Positions 1 to 8,713 of a DNA stretch of 64,000 nucleotides are shown here, piece by piece. The stretch is from an uncultured Oscillospiraceae bacterium. GTDB lineage: Bacteria; Bacillota; Clostridia; Oscillospirales; Ruminococcaceae. The notes under the pieces are model-generated. The model was not told where the DNA came from, did not search any database, and saw only the letters and a program-made list of their open reading frames with translations. A program made the translations under genes and the position numbers. Position 1 is the stretch's first letter, and the number at the start of each line of letters is the position of its first letter. The stretch covers positions 230,119-294,118 of the forward strand of contig CAJUHS010000002.1 in NCBI GenBank assembly GCA_910586535.1. The letters run 5' to 3'.

Positions 1-1976
1 ACCTTTTTCTGAGAGGACTCAATGACCTTTGTCAGCATTTTGGCTTCGATAGGCATATCCTCTTCCACCTTGAGGACTTCCATCATGCCGGTTATCCTGT
101 CGCCGCCGAAAAGACGCATAAGATCGTCCTCAAGTGACAGGAAGAAACGGCTCTCGCCCACGTCTCCCTGACGTCCGGAACGTCCGCGGAGCTGGTTATC
201 GATACGCCTCGACTCGTGTCTTTCCGTACCAAGAATGAACAGACCGCCCGCTTCCTTGACCTTTTCAGCCTTTTCTTTTACCTCGGCATTATACTTTTCG
301 TAAAGCTCGCGGTATATCTTACGGGCATTGAGAATATCCTCGTTGTCAGTCTCGGCGTAGCTTATAGCCTCGTTTATAAGGTCGTCATCCATACCCTGTT
401 TTTTCATTTCGGCTTTCGCCATAAATTCGGCGTTACCGCCGAGAATTATGTCGGTACCGCGTCCGGCCATGTTTGTGGCAATGGTAACGGCTCCGTACTT
501 ACCTGCCTGAGCTACGATCTCGGCTTCCTTTTCATGCTGCTTCGCATTAAGAACGTTATGCTTTATGCCCTTTTTGGAAAGCATTTTAGAAAGCACTTCC
601 GATTTTTCGATAGACACCGTTCCAACGAGTACCGGCTGACCTTTTTCATGACACTCTTCTATCTGCCGTATAGCAGCAATAAACTTGCCGTGCTCGGTCT
701 TGAACACAACGTCGGGGTGATCCTTACGCTGAACGGGACGGTTTGTAGGTATCTCTATAACGTCCAGCTTGTAGATCTCCTTAAACTCTTCCTCTTCGGT
801 CATGGCGGTACCCGTCATACCGGAGAGCCTTTTATAAAGACGGAAATAGTTCTGGAACGTAATGCTCGCCAACGTCTTGGACTCATGAGCGACCTTTACG
901 CCCTCCTTTGCCTCTATAGCCTGGTGCAGACCGTCATTAAAGCGGCGGCCCATCATAAGACGTCCGGTAAACTCGTCAACGATGATAACCTCGCCGTCCT
1001 TGACAACGTAGTCGATATCGTTTTTCATTACACCGTTAGCTTTGAGAGCCTGATTTACATGGTGAAGCAGAGTTGAATTGTCCGCGTCAAACAGGTTTAC
1101 AACGTTAAAGTACTTCTCCGCCTTTTTAACGCCCTGTCTGGTGATAGTGGCGGTCTTGGCCTTTTCGTCGATGATATAGTCGCTGTTCTCGGAAGCTTCC
1201 TCCTGATCCACCTTGTTGTCCATTTCAACAACGATATAGGGCTTTAAGGTCTTTGCAAACTTATCCGCGAGAGTGTAAAGCTCTGTTGACTTATCACCCT
1301 TTCCAGAAATAATAAGCGGCGTTCTCGCCTCGTCTATAAGGATAGAGTCAACCTCGTCCACAATGGCAAAGTGGTGCTCGCGCTGTACCTTGTCCTTTTT
1401 GTAGATCACCATGTTATCTCGGAGATAGTCGAAACCGAACTCATTGTTTGTACCGTAAGTTATATCGCAGTTATAGGCAGCGCGTCTCTGGTCATTATTC
1501 AGCTCGTGAAGGATACAGCCGATAGTCAGCCCGAGATAGCGGTACACCTTGCCCATTTCCTCAGACTGGAACTTAGCCAGATAGTCGTTTACCGTAACTA
1601 CGTGAACGCCCTTTCCCTCCAGAGCACAGAGATAAGACGCGCAGCAGGCAACGAGAGTTTTACCCTCGCCTGTTTTCATTTCGGCTATACGTCCCTGATT
1701 AAGAACGATAGCGCCTATGATCTGTACCGGAAACGGTTTTTTACCCAGAACTCTCCATGCAGCTTCCCTTACTGTGGCAAGCGCCTCGGGAAGAATATCG
1801 TCAAGAGTCTCGCCCTTTGCAAGTCTGTCCTTTAAGATACCGGTCTGCGATTTCAATGTTTCCTCTGACATAGCCGAATATTCGTCGTCAAGTTCAAGGA
1901 CTTTGTTCTTGATAGGCTCGATCTTTGCAAGCTCTCTTTTGCTGTAGCTGCCGAAAAGCCCGTCGAAAATACCCAT
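1..1976 (-). CDS. secA: Protein translocase ATPase SecA, 5' part only
   Basis: SecA is the cytosolic motor ATPase that drives unfolded preproteins through SecYEG. The reading frame is open from an ATG at 1976 to the window edge and gives about 658 N-terminal residues; the C-terminus lies outside. The start MGIFDGLFGSYSKREL is typical of SecA. The frame shows the Walker A region (MKTGEGKT), the DEVDSILIDEARTPL helicase motif, the preprotein-binding region and the second helicase domain (TNMAGRGTDI, ERHESRRID, QLRGRSGRQGD). An AGGTGG ribosome binding site lies just upstream of the ATG. It is divergent from the zinc-ribbon gene at 2189 and has its own consensus promoter. The identification is secure. 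Confidence 0.97.
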   Translation of the reverse strand, partial: MGIFDGLFGSYSKRELAKIEPIKNKVLELDDEYSAMSEETLKSQTGILKDRLAKGETLDDILPEALATVREAAWRVLGKKPFPVQIIGAIVLNQGRIAEMKTGEGKTLVACCASYLCALEGKGVHVVTVNDYLAKFQSEEMGKVYRYLGLTIGCILHELNNDQRRAAYNCDITYGTNNEFGFDYLRDNMVIYKKDKVQREHHFAIVDEVDSILIDEARTPLIISGKGDKSTELYTLADKFAKTLKPYIVVEMDNKVDQEEASENSDYIIDEKAKTATITRQGVKKAEKYFNVVNLFDADNSTLLHHVNQALKANGVMKNDIDYVVKDGEVIIVDEFTGRLMMGRRFNDGLHQAIEAKEGVKVAHESKTLASITFQNYFRLYKRLSGMTGTAMTEEEEFKEIYKLDVIEIPTNRPVQRKDHPDVVFKTEHGKFIAAIRQIEECHEKGQPVLVGTVSIEKSEVLSKMLSKKGIKHNVLNAKQHEKEAEIVAQAGKYGAVTIATNMAGRGTDIILGGNAEFMAKAEMKKQGMDDDLINEAISYAETDNEDILNARKIYRELYEKYNAEVKEKAEKVKEAGGLFILGTERHESRRIDNQLRGRSGRQGDVGESRFFLSLEDDLMRLFGGDRITGMMEVLKVEEDMPIEAKMLTKVIESSQKK

Positions 1977-2058
1977 TAATTAATTCCACCTTTATTGTTT
2001 AACATCATAATTATCATTTATTATAATCCAAAAGTACAAATATGACGCGATATATACA

Positions 2059-2087
2059 ATTATACTTCAAAAAAATAAAGTTGTCAA
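2059..2087 (-). promoter_or_regulatory. Sigma-A promoter for secA
   Basis: On the minus strand there is a perfect TTGACA (2087-2082), a 17-bp spacer and a perfect TATAAT (2064-2059). Transcription would start near 2052 and leave a 5' UTR of about 75 nt before the secA ATG. Confidence 0.75.
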
Positions 2088-2129
2088 TATTTTTTCACAA
2101 CTAATATCACAATATAGGAATAAATTGTA

Positions 2130-2158
2130 TTGACTTTCGGCAAAACTTGGGTTAAACT
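2130..2158 (+). promoter_or_regulatory. Sigma-A-like promoter for the zinc-ribbon/TPR gene
   Basis: TTGACT at 2130-2135, a 17-bp spacer, and TAAACT at 2153-2158, with the ATG of the following gene at 2189. Box quality and spacing are good for a vegetative promoter. Confidence 0.6.
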
Positions 2159-2188
2159 TATAAGTAATTTGTTTCGGGAGGCGGGAAT

Positions 2189-3685
2189 ATGCGCTGCGGA
2201 TACTGCGGAAAAAAAATAAGTGAAACAGCCATATTCTGTCCTTACTGCGGCAAGAAAAACACGGGAAACGGCTCCGAATTTGCCGGCAAATTTGATTCTG
2301 AGGAAGATTTGCTTGTAGTAAAGGCTCAGAAAATTTTTTCCGAGGCACCGCATATACCGCGCACAAAGCAGCATGAATTTCCAATATTTGAAAAAAAGCG
2401 TCTCCTAAAAGCGGCGGTAATGCTGTGCGCAGCTGCAATATCCTCCTTAGTCTTCCTTGCGGCAAGGATTATTGTACCCGAAATACGCTACTCAAATGCA
2501 GAAAAGATGTATGAAGAAGGAAGTCCTTCCAAAGCCGAAAAAATATTTTCGGAGCTGGGTGACTATAAAAACAGCGAGGACTACGTCCGAAAATGCAGAT
2601 ACGAGACGGCTCTGTACCTTATGGCCGAGGGTTTTTACCCCGAAGCCGCGGACGCTTTCACATCACTTAACGGCTATGCGGACTCCAATCTGCTTGCCGC
2701 CGAATGTATGGTCAGGATAGCGGACGGCTACGCAGACGAGGGAAACCTACGGTCAGCTGCTTCTATATACGCCGCCGCAGGAAAACCTGAGCTTGCAAAG
2801 CTTGCTGCCAAACGCAGAGCGGAAGCACTTGCCCAAAACGAAGACTACTTTTCCGCCGCCGATGTATCGCAAAAATACGGCAACTCAGAAGACGCCTACA
2901 AGTACCGTTACACGGGAGCGGCTGAAGCACAGAAAAACGGCGACCTCAAAACCGCCGCCGACAATTACGGTAAACTCGGAAATTACAAGGATTCCGCCGC
3001 TCTTGCAGAAAAATGCGCATATGAATACTTTAAATCCGAATATGACAAAAACGGTGCGTCCGAGGAAACGGCAAGAGGTTTCTATTTTATGAGGAACTCC
3101 CCCGACTCGCAGGAACTATTCCCAAAGATAGCCTACGAATATGGTATGAAATGCTTTGAGAAAAAGGATTTTTCAACTGCCGCCGATATGTTCAGAAACG
3201 CCGGTACATACAAAAACGCGGAGGACATGCTTTACAAGTCGCGCTATGCTCTCGGAGATTCTCTTATTGAATCGGATCCGGCCTCTGCAAGGTCTGTATT
3301 CGCTCTTTTAAGCACTTACTCCGACAGCTCGAAAAAGAAAAAAGCCGCCGCCGAAAGGCTCGGCAGCGATGAAAGCTGGTATGTTGACGGGTACACATCG
3401 GTAAACGGATACTGCACCTCCGTATTTAGCAAAGACGACGTTCTTCTTGTTTCATGTACTGCCGGAACTGACTACATATCCGCTCCCGCGACTATTTTGC
3501 TGACTTTCAGGGACAGCGCCGGAAACGAGATATCTGCGGATTGCAAAGTCCGCAACAGCGCGTCCTTCGGCGTAAACTTTTTACTTTCCTCCTCATCCGC
3601 CGGCAATGCCGAGATAATCATTTCCCGAAAGGACAGCGGATCGGTACTCCGTACAATTCCCGTAATTATTTCGGATCAACTCTGA
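2189..3685 (+). CDS. Zinc-ribbon membrane protein with TPR-like repeats
   Basis: A protein of 498 residues. Residues 3-20 form a double CxxC zinc ribbon (CGYC and CPYC). A single membrane segment lies at about residues 73-95. From about 105 to 400 there are degenerate helical repeats with a recurring GxYKxS/A motif (GDYKNSED, GNYKDSAA, GTYKNAED), the TPR-like pattern common in Firmicutes zinc-ribbon proteins. The last ~100 residues look beta-rich. This predicts a cytosolic zinc ribbon, one membrane pass and an extracytoplasmic repeat domain, probably for protein contacts. Its precise role is unknown. The ATG follows a GGAGG site at good spacing. The gene stands alone between secA and the cyclase gene. 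Confidence 0.75.
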   Translation: MRCGYCGKKISETAIFCPYCGKKNTGNGSEFAGKFDSEEDLLVVKAQKIFSEAPHIPRTKQHEFPIFEKKRLLKAAVMLCAAAISSLVFLAARIIVPEIRYSNAEKMYEEGSPSKAEKIFSELGDYKNSEDYVRKCRYETALYLMAEGFYPEAADAFTSLNGYADSNLLAAECMVRIADGYADEGNLRSAASIYAAAGKPELAKLAAKRRAEALAQNEDYFSAADVSQKYGNSEDAYKYRYTGAAEAQKNGDLKTAADNYGKLGNYKDSAALAEKCAYEYFKSEYDKNGASEETARGFYFMRNSPDSQELFPKIAYEYGMKCFEKKDFSTAADMFRNAGTYKNAEDMLYKSRYALGDSLIESDPASARSVFALLSTYSDSSKKKKAAAERLGSDESWYVDGYTSVNGYCTSVFSKDDVLLVSCTAGTDYISAPATILLTFRDSAGNEISADCKVRNSASFGVNFLLSSSSAGNAEIIISRKDSGSVLRTIPVIISDQL

Positions 3686-3904
3686 TTATCCGCGTTTATT
3701 ACATCAAACGTGTGTTTATAACTGATCATAATTTTGCGTCCGTATTCTAAACGGTCACCGCATTTTATCATGTATCCGTTTAAAGCAATTTACTCATTGA
3801 TATTTTGTTACTGTTTAGTTAAATGTTTTACTATATTGAATTGATTTTGTTTAATATATACAAATTGTTTTACAAAAATTTGTACAGTAATTTAAAATTG
3901 TCTG

Positions 3905-3933
3905 GTGACAAAACCGTCAGGATATGTTAAAAT
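3905..3933 (+). promoter_or_regulatory. Promoter for the diguanylate cyclase gene
   Basis: GTGACA at 3905-3910, a 17-bp spacer and TAAAAT at 3928-3933. The -35 hexamer occupies the upstream in-frame GTG at 3905, so that GTG is unlikely to be the start codon. Initiation at the TTG at 3980 fits better. Confidence 0.55.
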
Positions 3934-3979
3934 ATTATTAGTTAAACGGACAGAAAACACTTTTTCGGGGGGAACTGTT

Positions 3980-5917
3980 TTGCGAAAATTCAGAAAGCTT
4001 CTGGGCGTTATTATTGCCCAATCCGACGCCCCATATCAAGCAAAGCTGCTCGAGGGTATCCTTACACAGGCGTTCGAGCTTAACTATGACGTAGCCGTTT
4101 TTTCCACTTTCAATAAAGATAAACTGTCCGACCCATGGCACGAGGGCGACGCAAATATTTTTTCAATGATAAATTATTCCGTTCTCGACGGTATCATTTT
4201 TGTTCCAGACACGCTTCAGGTCGGCGGCATAGCCGAGCGCGTGGAAAGAGACATAAAAAAGAAATTCGGCAAGCCCGCAGTGTCCGTTGATATTGCCACG
4301 GAAGGCTTTAAAAATATTTTTACCGACGACGTTCAGAACATAAAAATGCTTGTCTCTCATCTTATAGAAGTTCACAGACTGACGGATATAGCCTTTATGA
4401 CCGGTATCAAAGGTCATCCACATGCTACGAACCGTCTTAACGGCTACTTTGAAGCGATGATAGAGCATAATCTGCCGATAGACCGCAGCCGCGTTTTTTA
4501 TGGAGATTTCTGGTACAACAAGGGCGAAGAGGTAGTTCAGGCACTACTTGACGATGACCGTCCCATGCCTCAGGCTATCGCCTGTGCAAGCGACACTATG
4601 GCCGTAAGCATATGCGAAGCATTAAAAAATCACGGATTTCGTATTCCAGAGGACGTGGCTGTCACAGGCTACGATTCAATAGAAGCTGGGGTAAATTACG
4701 TACCCAGCATATCTTCGTCTGAAATTCCCGCTGAAAACACTGGTATCCGCGCAGTAAGATTAATGCACAGCCTTATCACCGGAACAAAATTTAACGACGA
4801 CCCCTGCAGCGCGGAGATATGCATTGCCCAAAGCTGCGGCTGCTCGGTAAATATCGCTGAAAAAATGCGTACCAAAAACAAAAGCTGGCGGGACAGCGAC
4901 CTTTACGGAGACTTTGATTCTACATATAATTTTATGCTTGAGGCTCTGATTTCGGAAAAAGATTATGAAAAATATCTTGGAACTCTCGGATGGTATGCTC
5001 ACCAGATAGGCGAATTTGACCATTTATATCTCTGTGTATGTGATAACTGGGATAATCTGGGTGAAACCGATCAAAACAGCAATTACCTTAAAAAGGGATA
5101 CACAAAAAAAATGTATCTTCCTTTGCACAAGCACGCGGGAACAAACTTTATCGACCTTGACCGCTCTTTTGACTTGGCGGAAATGCTCCCCGCCCTTTAT
5201 GAGCGGCGTCCAACACCTGCGGCGTTTTATTTCGGACCGCTGCACTTCAACGACAGGTGCTTCGGATACGCAGCCATTTCCTACGGAAACAAGGCTGTCG
5301 CATATTCAAGCACATACCGTAAATGGATACGTTATGTTTGCACCTCGTTTGAAAGTCTCAGGCGGCAAAAAAATCTTCAGTTCCTCTACAGCAAAATGGA
5401 GGACAATGCCGTTACAGACCTGCTTACGGGAATATACAACAGAAACGGCTTCAACCTCTACGCGGGGCAATCGCTTAACGAAGCCAAAAAGCACGGAGAA
5501 AAATTCACTCTTATTCTCGGGGATATGAACAATCTTAAATATATAAACGATACGTTTGGTCATGTTGAGGGGGACTTTGCCATAAAGTCTTCGGCTGACG
5601 CTTTCAGAAATGCGATAAACTCCGACTGCTGCTTCAGGATAGGCGGAGACGAATTTGTTATAGTCAGCGACAGTATATCATCACAAGAAGAAATAGACAA
5701 CATTTGCTCTGCCATTCAGGCATATCTCAAGGAGATAAATAATAACGCTGACAAGCCTTATTCCACAAGCATAAGCCTCGGGGTTTATTTCGGAAACGCT
5801 TCTGAGCTTGACTCAGTTGAACAGGCGGTCTCCGCGGCGGACAAGAGAATGTTTGAAGCAAAAGAAAAATACAAGCGCGAAGAGGGATTCAGCTACAGAA
5901 CCGGCCGAAAATCATAA
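3980..5917 (+). CDS. Cytosolic diguanylate cyclase with LacI-type ligand-binding sensor
   Basis: A protein of about 645 residues that should make cyclic di-GMP from two GTP. Residues ~5-280 resemble the periplasmic-binding-protein fold of LacI/GalR regulators (LGVIIAQ start, IACASDTMAVSICEALK, IPEDVAVTGYDS) but have no helix-turn-helix. A GAF-like middle region follows. The C-terminal GGDEF domain has an intact GGDEF at about 555-559. The usual inhibitory RxxD reads INSD, so feedback inhibition may be absent. No signal peptide or membrane segment is visible, so the sensor is cytosolic. I chose the TTG at 3980 because a GGGGGG-rich ribosome binding site precedes it and the GTG at 3905 lies in the -35 box. 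Ligand and output are unknown. Confidence 0.85.
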   Translation: MRKFRKLLGVIIAQSDAPYQAKLLEGILTQAFELNYDVAVFSTFNKDKLSDPWHEGDANIFSMINYSVLDGIIFVPDTLQVGGIAERVERDIKKKFGKPAVSVDIATEGFKNIFTDDVQNIKMLVSHLIEVHRLTDIAFMTGIKGHPHATNRLNGYFEAMIEHNLPIDRSRVFYGDFWYNKGEEVVQALLDDDRPMPQAIACASDTMAVSICEALKNHGFRIPEDVAVTGYDSIEAGVNYVPSISSSEIPAENTGIRAVRLMHSLITGTKFNDDPCSAEICIAQSCGCSVNIAEKMRTKNKSWRDSDLYGDFDSTYNFMLEALISEKDYEKYLGTLGWYAHQIGEFDHLYLCVCDNWDNLGETDQNSNYLKKGYTKKMYLPLHKHAGTNFIDLDRSFDLAEMLPALYERRPTPAAFYFGPLHFNDRCFGYAAISYGNKAVAYSSTYRKWIRYVCTSFESLRRQKNLQFLYSKMEDNAVTDLLTGIYNRNGFNLYAGQSLNEAKKHGEKFTLILGDMNNLKYINDTFGHVEGDFAIKSSADAFRNAINSDCCFRIGGDEFVIVSDSISSQEEIDNICSAIQAYLKEINNNADKPYSTSISLGVYFGNASELDSVEQAVSAADKRMFEAKEKYKREEGFSYRTGRKS

Positions 5918-5994
5918 GGTCTGTATAAAGACGTGATTATGACTATAGCGGCAAGCCCGTAATTGTACAGAATCAACAAAGTTAAAAAAAATGC

Positions 5995-6023
5995 TTGACA
6001 AATGTTTTTTTGTGACGTAAAAT
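5995..6023 (+). promoter_or_regulatory. Promoter of the trp T-box leader
   Basis: TTGACA at 5995-6000, a 17-bp spacer and TAAAAT at 6018-6023. Transcription would start near 6030, leaving a leader of about 450 nt before trpB. Confidence 0.7.
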
Positions 6024-6029
6024 GTTATT

Positions 6030-6390
6030 GTTAATTTAATACTGTAAATTCGTTGAACAAAGGCAAGTAACAGATATGCTGATGAATCAGAGAATCCGGC
6101 GGCGGTGTGAGTTCGGGTCATAACGGTATCTGCGAATGGATTTGTGAGAAGCAAAGGCAAACGGTCGGCTTTCGGCTCAGTAGTCTGCGCCGCGTTTCCT
6201 GCGTTAGTGGATAGGGTATTTATGCGTGTGCTGCGTACTTGATTCATTATGTTAAAGTATTGTGCGTTCGCTTGTACCCAAAAGAGGCGGACGCTTTTTT
6301 ATGTCCGCAAATGTTGGGTGGCACCACGAGGTTTATCGTCCCGACAGCCGAGGTATTTGGCTGTACGGATTGTAGACCTCTTTTTTTATT
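6030..6390 (+). promoter_or_regulatory. T-box riboswitch specific for tRNA-Trp
   Basis: T-box leaders sense uncharged tRNA and open the downstream genes. A conserved T-box core GGGTGGCACCACG lies at 6316-6328. A specifier-loop context at 6134-6140 reads GAATGGA, giving the Trp codon UGG at 6137-6139 followed by the usual purine. The acceptor-binding bulge is UGGC (6319-6322), whose last base would pair with the G discriminator of bacterial tRNA-Trp. The competing terminator hairpin spans about 6327-6380, with GAGGT pairing ACCTC around an inner ACAGCC/GGCTGT stem, followed by a T7 run. trpB follows directly. The specifier, bulge and downstream genes all agree. Confidence 0.9.
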
Positions 6391-6399
6391 TCCAGAGGC

Positions 6400-6433
6400 C
6401 ATGCTGTCCGAACAGGCATCTTCGGACAGCATG
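6400..6433 (+). promoter_or_regulatory. Perfect 12-bp hairpin between T-box terminator and trpB
   Basis: CATGCTGTCCGA at 6400-6411 is perfectly complementary to TCGGACAGCATG at 6422-6433, with a 10-nt loop. There is no U-tract after it, so it is not a standard terminator. It ends about 30 nt before the trpB ribosome binding site. It may protect the 5' end of the trpBA message or mark a processing point; that is inference. Confidence 0.5.
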
Positions 6434-6477
6434 ATATTACGAAAACCATTATACAAATTAAAGGAGGAAATTTCAAA

Positions 6478-7671
6478 ATGAACGTAAAGAAAGGTCGTTT
6501 CGGGGATTTCGGAGGACAGTATGTTCCCGAAACAGTCATGAACGCGGTAAATGAGCTTGACGCAGCTTATGAAAAATACAAGAACGATCCCGATTTTATT
6601 GCGGAGCTTAAACGCTATTACCGTGATTATGCAGGCAGACCGTCTATGCTGTACTATGCCGAAAAGATGTCAAAAGAACTGGGCGGAGCGAAGATATATC
6701 TGAAACGTGAGGATCTTAATCACACGGGATCCCACAAGATAAATAATGTACTGGGACAGATCCTCCTTGCAAAGCGCATGGGAAAGACCAGGGTTATTGC
6801 CGAAACAGGCGCGGGACAGCACGGAGTTGCTACTGCCACTGCCTGCGCACTTTTTGGTCTGGAATGCCAGATATACATGGGAGCGGAAGATATTGAACGG
6901 CAGTCCCTGAACGTATACAGAATGGAACTTCTTGGAGCGGGAGTCACTTCAATAAGCGAGGGAACTTCTACTCTCAAGGACGCCATCAACGCCGCTATGC
7001 GTGATTGGGCTGAAAATATCGAAACCACATTTTACTGTATAGGATCGGTTATGGGTCCCCACCCCTACCCTACTATGGTGCGCGATTTTCAGAAGATAAT
7101 TTCCGAGGAAATACGCTCCCAGCTTATGGAAAAAGAGGGCAGACTACCCGACTGCATAGTTGCCTGCATAGGCGGCGGTTCAAACGCAATGGGCGCGTTC
7201 TACGACTTTATCGGTGATGAAGGCGTACGGCTCGTGGGCGCGGAAGCCGCAGGTCTCGGCGTTGAATCAGGCAAACACGCGGCTACTGCAGCAAAAGGAA
7301 GTATGGGAATTTTCCACGGAATGAAGTCGCTTTTCCTGCAAAATGATTTCGGTCAGATAGACCCGGTATACTCAATTTCCGCAGGACTGGATTACCCGGG
7401 AATAGGTCCTGAACACGCTATGCTCCACCAAAAGGGACGTGCGGAATACGTTCCGATAACTGACGAGGAAGCTGTGTCAGCGTTTGAGTACCTTTCCAAA
7501 ACGGAAGGCATCATACCGGCTATCGAATCCGCTCACGGTGTCGCAGCCGCATTGAAGATCGCTCCCCAAATGGATAAGGATCAGATCATGGTCGTAAACC
7601 TTTCGGGACGCGGCGACAAGGATGTTTACTCGATAGCACGCTACAGAGGAAAAAATATCGTAAACTCATAA
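6478..7671 (+). CDS. trpB: Tryptophan synthase beta subunit
   Basis: A protein of 397 residues, normal length for TrpB. It joins indole and serine to make tryptophan with pyridoxal phosphate. The PLP lysine sits in the SHKINN motif, the substrate loop in GAGQHGVATA, and the glycine-rich phosphate-binding loop in GGGSNAMG. The ATG follows AAAGGAGG at good spacing. It is the first gene behind the Trp T-box, with trpA 15 bp downstream. No trpEGDCF genes are in the window, so here the last step of the pathway is a separate unit that could also salvage indole. Confidence 0.97.
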   Translation: MNVKKGRFGDFGGQYVPETVMNAVNELDAAYEKYKNDPDFIAELKRYYRDYAGRPSMLYYAEKMSKELGGAKIYLKREDLNHTGSHKINNVLGQILLAKRMGKTRVIAETGAGQHGVATATACALFGLECQIYMGAEDIERQSLNVYRMELLGAGVTSISEGTSTLKDAINAAMRDWAENIETTFYCIGSVMGPHPYPTMVRDFQKIISEEIRSQLMEKEGRLPDCIVACIGGGSNAMGAFYDFIGDEGVRLVGAEAAGLGVESGKHAATAAKGSMGIFHGMKSLFLQNDFGQIDPVYSISAGLDYPGIGPEHAMLHQKGRAEYVPITDEEAVSAFEYLSKTEGIIPAIESAHGVAAALKIAPQMDKDQIMVVNLSGRGDKDVYSIARYRGKNIVNS

Positions 7672-7686
7672 AGATAGGAGATTGCT

Positions 7687-8460
7687 ATGAACAGGATAGA
7701 ATCGGCTCTTGCAGAGCTTGAAAATAAAGGCGAAAAGGCTCTCGTCACCTTTGTCACGGCGGGAGACCCCGATCTTGAAACTACCGAGAAACTTGTACTT
7801 GAAATGTTTGAAAACGGCTCCGACATCGTGGAGATAGGCGTGCCGTTCTCAGACCCCGTTGCAGAGGGAAAGACCGTTCAGGAAGCCAGTCTGCGCTCTC
7901 TTGCGAACGGTACCGATCTTACAAAAATTCTCGAAATAGTCGAAAATCTGCGCAGAAAAACCGACAAGCCAATACTGCTTGTGATGTATGTCAATACAAT
8001 ATTCCGATTCGGCACGGAAAAATTTTTCGGACTTTGCCGCGAAAAAGGCGTAGACGGAGTTATAGTACCGGATCTGCCTTTTGAAGAAAGGGACGAAATA
8101 CGTTCCTATGCAGACGATAACGGAATCATTCCAATCAGCCTCGTCACGCCCACATCGCGCCGCAGGATCGAAAGCATAGCCTCCGACGCTCAGGGATTTC
8201 TATGCTGTGTTTCGTCACCGACGAAGTGCAGTTCCTCGTCCGATCTCGACAGCTTTTTCGGCGAGATAAAGAAAAGCTGCAAAGTACCCGCATTGGCTGA
8301 CTTCGGCATTTCCGATACAGAACAGGCTGCAAAAATCGGATCATACTGCGGAGGCATTGTTGCCGGCAGCGCGATAGTCGAGATAGTAGAAAAATATGGA
8401 CAGGATTCGGTACAAAAGGTCGGAGAGTTTGTAAGCTCACTGAAAAAAGCTGTTAAATAA
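7687..8460 (+). CDS. trpA: Tryptophan synthase alpha subunit
   Basis: A protein of 257 residues that cleaves indole-3-glycerol phosphate and passes indole to TrpB. The catalytic Glu is in DIVEIGVPFSDP. The second acidic residue, Asp60 in enteric TrpA, is Glu here (VAEGKTVQ), a variant I recall from other Firmicutes and Bifidobacteria. The loop after FLCCVSSP is divergent (PTKCSSSSD) compared with the usual GVTG, so the phosphate-side loop is unusual. The start follows ATAGGAG in the short gap after trpB, and the two are surely co-transcribed. Confidence 0.93.
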   Translation: MNRIESALAELENKGEKALVTFVTAGDPDLETTEKLVLEMFENGSDIVEIGVPFSDPVAEGKTVQEASLRSLANGTDLTKILEIVENLRRKTDKPILLVMYVNTIFRFGTEKFFGLCREKGVDGVIVPDLPFEERDEIRSYADDNGIIPISLVTPTSRRRIESIASDAQGFLCCVSSPTKCSSSSDLDSFFGEIKKSCKVPALADFGISDTEQAAKIGSYCGGIVAGSAIVEIVEKYGQDSVQKVGEFVSSLKKAVK

Positions 8461-8644
8461 CTATTTTTCGTATCAGGAAAGTACATTTTCAACGTTTCCT
8501 TTATATAGTAATTCGTATTATTCCGCTAAATTTCATATGGTATATGCCCGAATTTGCCAGTACATCGTATAATACGGCTTATGTCTGATATAAATAAAAA
8601 AGTAAGATAAGATTTGCATTTTTCCAAATAATATATTATATTGA

Positions 8645-8673
8645 TTGACTTTAAATAAAATTTATGTTACTAT
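8645..8673 (+). promoter_or_regulatory. Promoter for the cation exchanger gene
   Basis: TTGACT at 8645-8650, a 17-bp spacer and TACTAT at 8668-8673, about 40 bp before the exchanger start. The 240-bp gap after trpA otherwise shows only AT-rich sequence. Confidence 0.55.
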
Positions 8674-8713
8674 TAAGTTTAAGGCATTTATTAGTTAAAG
8701 GAAGTTGAAATTT

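Noticed and set aside
216..1076. Long open frame on the plus strand opposite secA
   Set aside because: It is the antisense shadow of secA, with no ribosome binding site and implausible composition.
3905..3979. N-terminal 25-residue extension of the cyclase from a GTG
   Set aside because: The GTG lies in a -35 box with a 17-bp spaced -10, and there is no ribosome binding site before it.
7687..8460. Inactive TrpA because Asp60 is Glu
   Set aside because: Other Firmicutes and Bifidobacteria carry Glu here as I recall, so the change alone does not show loss of function.
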